DNA of 64,000 nt from Hamiltosporidium tvaerminnensis (lineage: Eukaryota > Microsporidia > Dubosqiidae), in contig CM061249.1 of NCBI GenBank assembly GCA_022605425.2, positions 744,001 through 808,000 of the forward strand, in the 5' to 3' direction. Positions 22,376 through 32,548 of the stretch are shown here, piece after piece. The notes under the pieces are model-generated. The model did not search any database. It was not told the DNA's origin and saw only the letters and a list, made by a program, of their open reading frames with translations. Both the position numbers and the translations under genes were made by a program. Within the stretch, counting starts at the first letter, position 1. The number at the start of each line of letters is the position of its first letter.

Positions 22376-22640
22376 AGTCAAGCGAGTAACAAGAAAGATG
22401 GTGCAAAATTATAAAACTCAAAATAATAAATACTTTATTTAGATCGAAGAACCACATTAGATTAACCGACAATAAACATAAATTAAGTGACGGAACAAGA
22501 ATAAGAAAAGATGGGGGTCAAAGAGGTAGAAAAAAATATATATGTGTGATAAAAGGTTTTAACCTTGAATTTTATAAAATGAATTTTAGTAAATAAAATA
22601 ATCTGTTTAGACTTTACTTTTTGAATGTATAGTTTTAAAT
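22376..22640 (+). repeat. Diverged 3' end of the R2-like element
   Basis: Follows 14710-14970 in order: AAGATGGTGCAAAA, a block around GAAGAACCACATTAGA (GGAGGAACCACTTTAGA in the source), AAAGAGGTAGAAAAAAA, then TTTTAACC.TGAATTTTAT. A truncated copy of only the 3' tail, as 5'-truncated non-LTR insertions leave. It sits directly after the dispersed repeat copy A. Confidence 0.7.
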
Positions 22641-22817
22641 GCGAAATTCATTTCGTTATTTTTTCATATCTGGAGAGCTTATCACTATAGTAGTAATTTT
22701 AGACAGTACAAGGTTGTATTGTTTCTAATCAGTTTAACTGTCTTCTATAACCGTGTTTGAATTTACTTTGGATTCATTTAAATATTAACTAAAGTTATCT
22801 TTAATCAAAATTTTTTG

Positions 22818-23525
22818 TATTTTTTTAAACAGAGCCACATGCTGTATTATTTTAATAACATTAAGTAGGTTCTGGTTTAACATAAGTAACTATGCCTCTT
22901 CCAAGCACATCATCGGTGATCCTTAAAATACCTACATCCCAAAGTCTTTCATCAAAAAGTGAGTCGGATTTAATTGCTGGATGAGGCAGTTACCAGGTGT
23001 TTGTTAATTTTCGTTATTTGGGGTGTGATTTGTAACTGAAATCATCTCTGAGCCCCACTAGATCATTAGCGTTCCCACTTAATCCACATATTCTTAACAC
23101 AATAAACGCCCACCCGAGATTTATCTAGGCGATTTAGATCGAATTCATTTAGACAGTGCAATGTCATACCGACAACTATAACCTGCCACTTAGACTTACT
23201 AGCTTCAAAGGGGTTTTTTTTTATATCCCCACGAGTGCATAGTATTTAAACCCAAGTGAGCATGGTTGGTTCTCCATGCTTTTACATGGAAATTACCTAC
23301 ATTCAGCTGCGGTCTTCCATTAGGTTACATGAAAAACCAAAAATAAATGGTTAGAAAAAGTTTCGCTAATTCTTCGACCATCTCATATAAACTTTCATGT
23401 AAGAATCGAAGATGTGGGGTGGTTTTATTCCCACTAAAAATCAAATCAATATTTCATCCATCAATACCGCATACTTTTTGCCAAGCAGAAATTTTTTATC
23501 TAGTTATCCCTTATCCACCTTATGA
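22818..23525 (-). mobile_element. ~720-bp SINE-like element, copy 1 (diverged)
   Basis: Minus-strand counterpart of the copies at 23878 and 54671. Shared blocks include the 5' TTTCTGCTTGGCA (here TTCTGCTTGGCAAAAAGT), TGTAAAAGCATGGA, AGACAGTGCAATGTCATACC on the given strand, and GGGATGTAGGTATT. It is the most decayed of the five copies. Its 5' end faces the 5' end of copy 2 about 350 bp away. No target duplication recognised. Confidence 0.8.
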
Positions 23526-23862
23526 TTTGATTATAAATATTAAAAATAATATAATTGAGAAAGAGATGCAAATAGTCAAGGGAATTTTATTGTTTAAATA
23601 GAAGATATCTAAGTTACATGGTTTAAAGAAATAAAATTAAAAATCTAAAAAACTAATTTTTAATATATTTTTCGTAAACAAACTGTATAAATATTATCAT
23701 ATCATTCTCTAGTCATCTAAATAATATTTAATTCTGATTATTTTTGGTATAGATATGCCAATAAAGTTCTTTTTCTACATTGTTTTATTAATTTAATACC
23801 TTTTAACAGCTGATAGTTATATAAAATGCAAAAAAATAACACAATTATAATTGTTTTAATAT
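23526..23862. other. AT-rich spacer between two facing element copies
   Basis: No gene seen. Confidence 0.6.
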
Positions 23863-23877
23863 TATATAGAATAGAAA
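23863..23877. repeat. Target-site duplication, left (copy 2)
   Basis: TATATAGAATAGAAA, identical to 24600-24614. Confidence 0.9.
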
Positions 23878-24599
23878 TGTGGATGGGAAATAACCACATA
23901 AAAAACTTTCTGCTTGGCAATGAGTATATGAAACTGATGTGAGGTCATTGTTTGGATTTTTGGTGGGAATAAAACCACACTACATCTTCGGTTGTTCCAT
24001 GGGAGTTTTTATGAAGAATAGAGGTCTCAGAAATAGAGAAACTTTTTCTGGAAATATATTTGTAGTTTTTTATGTAACCAGACCGCAGCTGAAATTGTAG
24101 GTAATTGCCATGTAAAAGCATGGAAACCTAGCCTCGCTCACTCGGGTTAGGAGATTTAACGCCTAGGAGATTTAAATTAAAACCCATTAAAAGCCGGGAG
24201 AGCTAAGTAGCAGGTTATACCTGTTGGTATGGCATTGCACTGTCTAGGTGGACCCATGTAAATCTCTGGAATATAGCTTAGCTAGAAGTTTATTGGGTTC
24301 AGAAAGTGTAGAGTAAGTGGGAATGCTGCATAGTCTTGGGGGAGCCCAGGGGGGGGGCTTCGGCCTTCGATCACACTCCATGCAACGGACATTAATGAAC
24401 ACCGGACAATTGCCTCGCCTATTAATTAGGTTTTACACACCTGGTAAATGAAAGGCTTTGGGATGTAGGTATTGCAGGGGTTACCGATGGAGTGTTGGGG
24501 TAGAAGTCATTTATGTTAAACCTAGAACTGCGTTAATGTCATGAAAACAAATATAACACTTGCCACTATTTTAAAAAGATGTGATACTTTTAAATAAAG
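23878..24599 (+). mobile_element. ~720-bp SINE-like element, copy 2, with 15-bp target duplication
   Basis: A 722-bp non-coding unit flanked by exact direct repeats TATATAGAATAGAAA (23863-23877 and 24600-24614). It starts TGTGG...CCACA (a short hairpin), contains AGCTAAGTAGCAGGTTATAC, a G-rich tract (GGGGGAGCCCAGGGGGGGGG) and CTTCGATCACACTCCATGCA, and ends TTTTAAATAAAG. It is far richer in G+C than its surroundings, with no terminal inverted repeats and no ORF. Long duplications plus an A/T-rich 3' end fit target-primed reverse transcription, hence the SINE-like label. CTTCGATCACACTCC could be a relic Pol III box B, which is speculative. Confidence 0.85.
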
Positions 24600-24614
24600 T
24601 ATATAGAATAGAAA
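24600..24614. repeat. Target-site duplication, right (copy 2)
   Basis: TATATAGAATAGAAA, identical to 23863-23877. Confidence 0.9.
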
Positions 24615-24841
24615 ATTCTAAAAAACACTAAAGCTATAAAAATAATTTATATTCATGAGTATATAATCGGAGTATAAAATTTAAAACAATTTAAATAGTT
24701 TAAAGAAATTAAAAATAACTTAAAAATTGAAAAGAAAATCTTTATTGTAAAAATCATGTTATTGAATCCGACACATGTCACCAGCACGTCTCCTGAATGA
24801 GAAAGTTACCTGCCCTTTTAGCTTCCTCTTCTGCTTGTCGT

Positions 24842-26848
24842 TTAGCTTCCTCTTCCTTCCTCTTCCTCTTCCTCTTCCTTTTCCTTTTCCTTTTCCTCTT
24901 GCTCTTCCTCTTGCTCTTCCTCTTCCGCTTCCGCTATCCTTTTAGCTTCCCCTGTTCCTGATCCCGTTTCTGATCCTGCTCCTGGTTCTGTTCCTGGTGG
25001 CGGTGGTGATGGTGGTGATGGTGATCGTGGAAGTGGTGATGGTGATCCTGGAAGTGGTGATCCTGGTAGTTTTGTTGTTTGTGATGGTGTTTGTGATGGT
25101 GTTTGTGATGGTGTTTGTGATGGTGTTTGTGATGGTGATCGTGATGGTGGCGCTTGTGGTGATGGTGATCGTGATCGTGGAAGTGGTGATGGTGATCCTG
25201 GAAGTGGTGATCCTGGTAGTTTTGTTGTTTGTGATGGTGTTTGTGATGGTGTTTGTGATGGTGATCGTGATTGTGGCGCTTGTGGTGATGGTGATGGTGA
25301 TCGTGGCGCTTGTGGTGATGGTGATCGTGATCGTGATCGTGATCGTGATCCTGGAAGTGGTGATCCTGGAAGTGGTGATCCTGGTAGTTTTGTTGTTTGT
25401 GATGGTGTTTGTGATGGTGATCGTGATGGTGGCGCTTGTGGTGATGGTGATCGTGATCGTGGAAGTGGTGATGGTGATCCTGGAAGTGGTGATCCTGGTA
25501 GTTTTGTTGTTTGTGATGGTGTTTGTGATGGTGTTTGTGATGGTGATCGTGATTGTGGCGCTTGTGGTGATGGTGATGGTGATCGTGGCGCTTGTGGTGA
25601 TGGTGATGGTGATGGTGGCGCTTGTGGTGATGGTGATCGTGATGGTGATCGTGATGGTGATCGTGATGGTGATCCTGGAAGTGGTGATCCTGGTAGTTTT
25701 GTTGTTTGTGATGGTGTTTGTGATGGTGTTTGTGATGGTGTTTGTGATGGTGATCGTGATGGTGGCGCTTGTGGTGATGGTGATCGTGATGGTGATCGTG
25801 ATCGTGGAAGTGGTGATGGTGATCCTGGAAGTGGTGATCCTGGTAGTTTTGTTGTTTGTGATGGTGATCGTGATTGTGGCGCTTGTGGTGATGGTGATGG
25901 TGATCGTGGCGCTTGTGGTGATGGTGATGGTGATCGTGGCGCTTGTGGTGATGGTGATCGTGATGGTGATCGTGATCGTGATCCTGGAAGTGGTGATGGT
26001 GATCCTGGAAGTGGTGATCCTGGTAGTTTTGTTGTTTGTGATGGTGTTTGTGATGGTGTTTGTGATGGTGATCGTGATGGTGGCGCTTGTGGTGATGGTG
26101 ATCGTGATGGTGGCGCTTGTGGTGATGGTGATGGTGGAGAAATGATTGAGCAAGAAGTATAAAATACAAAGGCCACAAATTCAATTGCTTTATATTCAGA
26201 AAGAGGTTTATAACCTTCAAACTCAAGATTTCGTCTACTCTCTTCCTCTATTTTATTATTATTATTAACACGCAATGTGCTTACCAAAATCTTTTTATCA
26301 TCTTTTACTTCAATATAACATGTTTTTTGCTTTGATTTATTCGAAATGCCCGCAGAAATGACATCTGATGTAAGCTTCAAGTATGATCTGAACTGGTTTT
26401 TTCTCTTCAAAAAAAGACCAATTTTAACCAAACTTCCTACATCATCTGCTTGTTTTTTCAACTTGGTAATGTCAACGTTAAAATTCATAGAGAACATTTT
26501 AGTATCACCAAACTCAGAAAATTTGATATCTTCGTATTTCTTATTGGCTATAGCGTTTCCAAGCTTCTTTTTTGCTTCACTAGCTTTAATCAAAATTCCG
26601 GATTCATATGCTTTCTTGCCGTCTTTTTCATCTAAATAAAAACAACAAGTGTTTGACGCAACAAGACTCTGATGTATCTCTTTAAAATGTGGATTTTTCT
26701 TAACAGTTTCAAGCTCATCAACAAAAGACTTAAGCATTTTGTTTGCACGATGCAACGAAAACATTAAAAAAGTAGCCCCCATAATCATAATAAATGTGCA
26801 TGCTGTAAATATCACAAAAATTATTTTTCTTTTTCGAATTGTATCCAT
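24842..26848 (-). CDS. Type II membrane protein with long Ser/Pro repeat tail
   Basis: A 668-aa protein, function unknown. Residues 1-8 are basic; 9-29 (FVIFTACTFIMIMGATFLMF) form a membrane anchor; 30-230 are a folded, mostly helical region shared with the product at 16988-18779. From about 235 to 620 it is a tandem repeat of SPSPQAPPSRSPSQTPSQ, TTKLPGSPLPGSPSPLPG and variants. The end is Gly/Glu-rich. The topology suggests the repeat faces outside or into the secretory lumen, as in spore-wall or surface proteins, but that is inference. The start ATG has CCC directly before it. At the C-terminus the GGAAGA run changes frame: the +1 frame continues EEEAKRQAEEEAKRAG to a stop at 24778, echoing AKRIAEAEEEE upstream, so the annotated stop may reflect slippage. 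Confidence 0.72.
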   Translation of the reverse strand: MDTIRKRKIIFVIFTACTFIMIMGATFLMFSLHRANKMLKSFVDELETVKKNPHFKEIHQSLVASNTCCFYLDEKDGKKAYESGILIKASEAKKKLGNAIANKKYEDIKFSEFGDTKMFSMNFNVDITKLKKQADDVGSLVKIGLFLKRKNQFRSYLKLTSDVISAGISNKSKQKTCYIEVKDDKKILVSTLRVNNNNKIEEESRRNLEFEGYKPLSEYKAIEFVAFVFYTSCSIISPPSPSPQAPPSRSPSPQAPPSRSPSQTPSQTPSQTTKLPGSPLPGSPSPLPGSRSRSPSRSPSPQAPRSPSPSPQAPRSPSPSPQAPQSRSPSQTTKLPGSPLPGSPSPLPRSRSPSRSPSPQAPPSRSPSQTPSQTPSQTPSQTTKLPGSPLPGSPSRSPSRSPSRSPSPQAPPSPSPSPQAPRSPSPSPQAPQSRSPSQTPSQTPSQTTKLPGSPLPGSPSPLPRSRSPSPQAPPSRSPSQTPSQTTKLPGSPLPGSPLPGSRSRSRSRSPSPQAPRSPSPSPQAPQSRSPSQTPSQTPSQTTKLPGSPLPGSPSPLPRSRSPSPQAPPSRSPSQTPSQTPSQTPSQTPSQTTKLPGSPLPGSPSPLPRSPSPPSPPPPGTEPGAGSETGSGTGEAKRIAEAEEEEQEEEQEEKEKEKEEEEEEEGRGS
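24985..26140 (-). repeat. Coding minisatellite, open in several frames
   Basis: About 1.15 kb built from GGTGATCCTGG, GTTTGTGATGGT, GGTGATCGTGATGGTG and GGCGCTTGTGGT on the plus strand. Higher-order units of roughly 100-250 bp each end in TGGTAGTTTTGTTGTTTGTG. No stop occurs in any of the three minus frames (Ser/Pro, His-rich and Thr/Ile versions), and one plus frame is also open. Confidence 0.9.
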
Positions 26849-26851
26849 GGG
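26849..26851 (-). promoter_or_regulatory. CCC start-proximal motif
   Basis: The coding strand reads GCATCCC immediately before the ATG. CCC/GGG motifs at start codons are described for microsporidia and mark very short leaders. Confidence 0.45.
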
Positions 26852-29049
26852 ATGCAGATTTTTTCTATTTAAATAGTTTTAAAGGAGATTTCAATTAACT
26901 AAATATAGTTAAAACGAAAAAAATCATTTCCATTATAGTAAATTTTTAAAATAATTAGATATTTTTATATTTTTTTGAAAAATTATTGATTTTAAAAACA
27001 GATTTCTATTTTAGATTAATTATTTTTAAATAAGATATTAGCTAATTTATAAATTTAGAACAATAAAAACAAAAATTCGTTGATTTAATAAGTCTAAGAC
27101 TGTTATTAGAATTCCCAAAGCAGAATTTTAAAGTTGTAAATTTTGAAGCTGTATTTAGTTAAATATTTTCTGAGTCGACTGAATCAATTAAAAATAGTTG
27201 TTGAATTTATTATTGGTCGCTTCAAAATCATTAATTTGATTTTTATCAAATTTAATTATCCTTAAAAAGTATTATTATAAAAAATTTTACCAAAAATATT
27301 AGTTGTAAAAATTAAATAAAGGAGAGCATTTTGATTTGATTTATCCTAAATACTATCAAATTATATTTTAAAATAATCAACAAAAAAAATATTTTTAAGT
27401 TGCTTGTATTACCGAACTTTACTAAGTTAATTCCCTCAGTTAAAGACCATTTGTATTAAAGATAATTTTTTCAATCATAAATAATGTTTTTATAGCACTT
27501 TTTTTTATGTATCGCTTTTTAATAAAAAAATTGTATTTTTCATTGATACTGGTTTTTATATGAAAAAATTTTTAAACAATAAAATTCATTAGCATACTAT
27601 TTTTTAGAACTGACCTTTTTAGAATCAAAAATGGTTTTTTGCAAATAAATATATTTTCTTAATAATTTCTATCTAAACTACGACGCAAATGTTATGTTTA
27701 AGCTATATTGTAACTTCTATTTTTTTATATTTTCACCTCCAAAAATAGAAATATCAAATATTTTGATATAAAATTAGAATTAAAATTTTTCTGATTTATA
27801 ATTTGGATTCTAGATTTTAAAACAAAATGTAATTAATTGGATATTTTTTTTAACAAATCAATTTTTTATTTGGAAAAGGAAAATTATATAAATAAAAAAA
27901 TTCTTTTATATATTGTGGTTCTAATCTACTTAAGAAATGAGCAAATTGGATTTCTTTAGAATTGAAAATAAATAAAATTTTAGTTAAGTGTTTCAAATTC
28001 TAGTACTTTTTTATAATTTATTTAAAATAATATAATTTGTTAATTTTTGATCAATTTTAAAAAAATTCAAATTGATTTTATTCTTCAGAAAATAAAGTCA
28101 TTGTTATTGATCTGTTATCAAACATGTTTTTTTCTTTTAAAATGCTTGCTACTGATATATTTCTATCTAAAAAGTCACAAAATATCAAGTAGCAGTATTT
28201 TTACGAATTTCAATTACTTAAATTGCTATTCTCCTTATAGAAACAAAAAATTGAAATTAATATAATTTCAAAAGAAGTTATACTGTACTTTACTATTTTA
28301 AACGCCAATTTTATCATTATATTCGTTATTCTAATAACGTTAGACCATATAAAAGAATCAGACATAAATATATTTAAATGATAGGAAAAACCAATTTTTA
28401 TGTATGAAGTTACAAAGAACCTTAAAGAATTAAAATAAACATCAAGACAAAACAGCCTATATTCTAAAATAATATTTTTTCAAATAAACTCGAAAATCTT
28501 GTAAAATTTATAATATTGATCAAATTTTACTGAGCTATTTTGTAGTTAAAAAATTACTTCTTTATTTTTTCGAGATTTAAAATACTAGAACACAAATAAG
28601 AACAAAGTACATAGCTTTTGTCACTTGTTGGTTTTTCTTAATATTGAATATTTGTCGAGTGAGTTTTAAGTACAATTGTAAGCAACTATTTAATTGAAGT
28701 GTTAAAGTGACCAATCAACACCAAAATCCCTTTTTTCAATACAAGCATGAAAATTTCGTGCAAACCGAATAAAACCAAATTTTTAATGTTTATTAGAAGC
28801 TTGTACGTAAAAACCACATAACATGTGAAAAATCAGAGTATATACGTATTATGTTTGAATTTACAATATTATCTTGGTTTTAATACTGTGTATTACAAAA
28901 AAGTGTTTATCCTTCAAGCAATAGCTATTTTATTTGGAGTTCAATCCGTAGTCTAAACGAGAAATATATTTTTGCTTTACTCTATAGAATAGAAAATAAA
29001 ATAACTTATAAAATGTTTTTAAAATTAATTGCAATGAAAATTCAAAATA
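26852..29049. other. 2.2-kb AT-rich spacer, no gene seen
   Basis: Both strands hold only short ORFs (the longest, 28047-28265, is Ile/Leu/Phe/Ser-rich and resembles nothing). No RNA gene or repeat boundary was recognised. It would contain the promoter of the membrane protein gene. Confidence 0.55.
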
Positions 29050-30190
29050 TATATACTAGAGGTTAAGCTCGTAGAAACGAACTTTCTTTTATTTTCCTAA
29101 GAAAATAATCCCAAAGTTCATTATCTGAGCCAAAGTTTCTTAACATTTTTAATAAAAACTTTATACTCTCACCTAGTCTATTCTTCGTATATTTTCTAGT
29201 GTTTCATTTTTGATTATTTGCCGCTCTTAAGAATTCTCAATAAAATCTAGGATATTTTTTAATTAGCTTATTCTCCTCCTTCTGTTTTATTTACTTTTAA
29301 TTTTTTAGAGCTTCGGCTCGACATTTTATGCTTGTTCTTTTCACCTTCCACTTATTTTTAATCAATTCTGTCTTTTTTCGAATAATTTTCTTTATCCGGA
29401 ACAAATGTTCTTTTAACTATTCATTCATATTTGGAACCACAGCCCTGTGCGGGCCTTGGCATCCCTTAGTAATACCACCCACTGGTCTTTTTCCAGTTTG
29501 TTTGTTTACCTATCGGGTTTCGTAATAAGGTGGTTTTAAGGGTGGATTGTTAGATCTAAGCCCAACTCCAACATGAGGATCAGCCCTTTTTAGGTGCCTC
29601 TTACGAAAGCAGATATTACTCCAAGTCAATTCTGCTCCCTGCATGGTAGGGAATCTTTTAACTAATGCTTTTTTTTATCTATTTATTGTATAAATTCTTA
29701 ACCATTTTTATTAAAAATCTTTTGATTTAATCAAATATAAAGTTCTATGAAGCTATTCAAGCCATATTTGTGTTACGCAATTATTATTGAGAATATAAAT
29801 AAATTGCATGGAAGAACGGCAAAAAAACATCATTTGTATCATAAAATTTTTTATGCAACTGTAAATTCGTAGAAAAGAAATCAGAACAAATTAATTTAAA
29901 TTTTTTTTCAAGAATGAAAACTTAAGAAAAATAAAAAAACAAATTTATTATGTTATTCTTGATAAATATTACAATCTGGAAACGATTTTAACAATGTTTA
30001 GTCAAAATTTTTTTAACCAATAGAATCTTTTTAATTGTTTTCTGTTCAGTTCTACTCACTATTATTTGTTGTGTATGTTTTAAAAACAAATAAAAAGCGA
30101 CATATCTTAATTGGAGCACGCCTATTGGTATCTTATATTTTTTTAACCAATTAAACATTTCGAGGTGAGTCGTCATCGTCGGGACATTAC
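29050..30190 (-). repeat. Dispersed repeat, copy B, interrupted by a 234-bp insertion
   Basis: Minus-strand homologue of 21365-22290. Near the start, one 62-codon frame survives at 29988-30176 (MTTHLEMFNWLKKYKIPIG, QLRYVAFYLFLKH), aligning with THFEMFNWLKEHK...QLKYVAFYL of copy A. The conservation at protein level suggests the family once coded. Removing 29420-29653 plus one target duplication restores collinearity with copy A. Confidence 0.65.
29420..29653 (-). mobile_element. 234-bp SINE-like element with 11-bp target duplication
   Basis: Flanked by exact TCTTTTAACTA at 29409-29419 and 29654-29664. On the minus strand it starts TCCCTACCATGCAGGGAGCA and ends in a simple tail (ATATGAATGAA). 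The relative at 46135-46367 ends in GATGATGATG. Conserved core: AAGAGGC.CCTAAAA and GACCAGTGGGTGGTA (or GTAGAATTAC). A simple-repeat 3' tail of this type is seen in elements moved by RTE-like LINEs. No ORF. A match to host arthropod repeats should be checked. Confidence 0.8.
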
Positions 30191-30413
30191 TGAATTATAT
30201 AAATGATACAGTATATCAAAAAAAAATCCAGATACTTAAAAAATACTGAATTTCATATCTTTTTAGTGGAATTTTAACTGGGTTTATAGATAATGACTTA
30301 TAATATTGTATACCTATGTTGCTCTTTAGTAGTTTGTTCATAATCTCTAGTTATACATTTTAACAAATATCTTTTTAAATTTCAAAAAAAACAGAAACCG
30401 AAAAATTATTAAA

Positions 30414-30468
30414 TGTGACGGGCCAATAAACCCCCCGTGTCCAATAGAACCCCGTTATTTCTTATACA
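30414..30468 (+). repeat. Left terminal inverted repeat of Ginger-like element 1
   Basis: Begins TGTGACGGGCC and includes CCCCGTTATTTC. Inverse of 32479-32533. Confidence 0.85.
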
Positions 30469-30859
30469 TTTTTAATCTTGATAGCGCCCTTTATTTTTTC
30501 AAATAGCCTTTTAAGTTCTATACCCTTATAACCTATTTATTTCCCTTATTCCTATACATATTCTTATTTTAGTTTCTTTCCAATATTTCTTATTCATCCT
30601 TTCTTAACATTTCTTTTGTATAAACAAAGGATGTGTTAATTATGAATAAAATATCCAATAAAATTTATATTTTTCTTTTCAGTTCTTTTTTTGCTTTTTT
30701 CAGTTATTTGCATTTGTTAGTATTCGTAAGGCAAAAATTCGTTGTAAATTTGATACAGACACTAAACAACATGAAATTGTATATACATTTATTTAAAGCT
30801 CTCATATTATTTTTTTTTCTAAGTTTTCATTCTAAATATATAAAAATATAATGTAACCA

Positions 30860-32230
30860 AAATGCCAAAGATTGTAAGTTGTAAAAATAGGCAAGAAAAA
30901 GAAATTCTTATAGCATATTAATAAACCGGTCCGCATCCAGCTTAGTATTCCAAAGAAGAAAAGAGGTTGTTGAGGCAGAAGGCAGAATATTTTACTTTGT
31001 TCAGAGATGAGATTTGTTTTAAAAGGCGCGATCATCTAATAAGAGCCGTTTTTGGATTTGAAACTGCCTTGATTAAACAAATTATTCAAACATAGCATGC
31101 TGTTGCACACACTGGAGTAAATAAAATGATGGCTTTGATTGTAAAAAATATTATGGGATTCCCAAGGCATAGAAAAGAGAGTATGTAAAAGACTGTGAAG
31201 CATGTAGTCGATTCGATTCTCCAAAAATAATTCAGCCAATATATATAAATCATATTACCAAAAAATATGATCTTTTTATGATGGATTGTGTAGATTTCAG
31301 GAGATACAGTGATCAAAATGATCAATATAGCTAGATTATTAATATAATCGGCACATAAACAAAACATCTCTGGTGCTTTAAGCTGATTAAAGAGACTTCG
31401 GAATAAATAAGAGATTCATTAAAATTTTTATTTGACAACTTTGGTGTACCGGTGGCATTACAATCTGATAACGGAAGAGTTTAAAAATACACTAATTGAA
31501 GCCTCTTTAACAGTTCTTAACATCAAAATTATACATGAAAGACTACACAATCCAAAGGCGCAAGGTCAAGTGGAACGTAAAAATCAAACGAAAAAAAGAT
31601 GGCTAGCGAAGAAATTGCATGAAACAGGTGATCGAAAGTGAATGGAACATCTTAATAATGTTGTTTATGCATATTACAGAACAATACATTGTGCAAAAAA
31701 CAAATCTACATTTATGCTTTTCTTCGCACAACCAGGTTTTAAAAATCCCCTTTCTAGAAGCATAATAGTTGAAAACGAAACCAGTACGATGGTGCCTGCT
31801 ATTGATGTACATCTTGATATAGTTTTTTTCGAAGAAAATGCAGCGGATACAGAATGGTACCTAGAAATTGCCTTGATGTAACATGAAAAATTTATTGAAA
31901 CAGTAACCAACACAACCACTAATAAAGCTGATGATCTCGGAAGCGATATTATGATTCCTTCAGATGTTGCTAAGCATTCTAAAAATTATAGAGAAAGAAT
32001 TTTAGAAAGCAACAATTCAAATAAACTCAAGAGAGATTTGTCTATTGGAGATCAATTTTTAATAAAAAAAGACTTCGATATGAATACTAAAACTAAAAAA
32101 GCGCCCTTTGAATCTTTTTACGATATTTCGGTTTATACAGTTACCGCTATTTGATGAACAACATGATTGAAGTAAAAAACAATGATGGTCACACAAGAAC
32201 GGTTTTTAGAGGCGTAATAAAACGTATTTA
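30860..32230 (+). pseudogene. Gypsy/Ginger-type DDE integrase, inactivated
   Basis: Fragments in order: EEKRLLRQKAEYFTLFRDE; zinc-binding HAVAHTGVNKMM...DCEAC (31095-31210); first catalytic Asp in FMMDCVDF (about 31280); second in PVALQSDNG (about 31465); Glu in NPKAQGQVERKNQT (about 31575). That is DD about 35 E. Then WMEHLNNVVYAYYRTIH and the C-terminal half to 32154 (LSIGDQFLIKKDF). In-frame stops and a frameshift near 31478 (and others) break it. No reverse transcriptase, protease or gag was seen on either side. Confidence 0.82.
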
Positions 32231-32478
32231 ATTTAATTTACATTGCAATTAAAATAGGCTTTTTTTTAGTCTTATCATTAAAGTTTTTATTTTTATTCTA
32301 GTAAAACTTGAAATATTTTTTTTTGGCGTGAATTCAGGTTAAAAACTATATAAGCACTTTTAAAGAGACCCCCTATTAAATTTAGAAAAAATCACTTCCT
32401 TTTTTCAATACATGGCCTAACCCAAAATATATCAAAATAACCGGGGTTGTATAAATCATTAGAAAATAGAGGAGGCAG

Positions 32479-32533
32479 TATATAGGAAATAACGGGGTGC
32501 TATTGGGCATGGGGAGTTTATTGGCCCGTGACA
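32479..32533 (-). repeat. Right terminal inverted repeat of Ginger-like element 1
   Basis: The reverse complement begins TGTCACGGGCC and includes CCCCGTTATTTC. Followed by TTAAA. Confidence 0.85.
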
Positions 32534-32548
32534 TTAAATAATAATAAA

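Larger units (their letters stand above)
30414..32533 (+). mobile_element. Ginger-like DNA transposon with TIRs and integrase
   Basis: A 2120-bp unit bounded by inverted repeats: left TGTGACGGGCCAATAAAC at 30414, right end the inverse of TGTCACGGGCCAATAAAC ending at 32533. By eye about 47 of 54 terminal bases match. TTAAA flanks both ends (30409-30413 and 32534-32538). Inside is a plus-strand gypsy-type integrase. Integrase with TIRs and a 4-5-bp duplication, not LTRs, is the definition of Ginger/GIN transposons; termini of TGTNR form fit as well. The integrase is broken, so this copy is dead. Confidence 0.82.

Noticed and set aside
23878-24599. Solo LTR interpretation of the 720-bp element
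   Set aside because: Target duplications of 12-15 bp are too long for integrase, the ends are not TG...CA, and no related internal gene lies nearby.
24997-26145. Plus-strand 382-codon open frame (Val/Met-rich) and minus-strand His-rich and Thr/Ile frames
   Set aside because: Shadows of the Ser/Pro-coding repeat; only the frame joined to the conserved N-terminal domain and TM segment is taken as coding.
28047-28265. 72-codon plus-strand ORF
   Set aside because: Low-complexity hydrophobic composition in an AT-rich desert, no start context, no similarity.
30414-32533. Gypsy LTR retrotransposon
   Set aside because: No reverse transcriptase, gag or direct LTRs; the ends are inverted, not direct.
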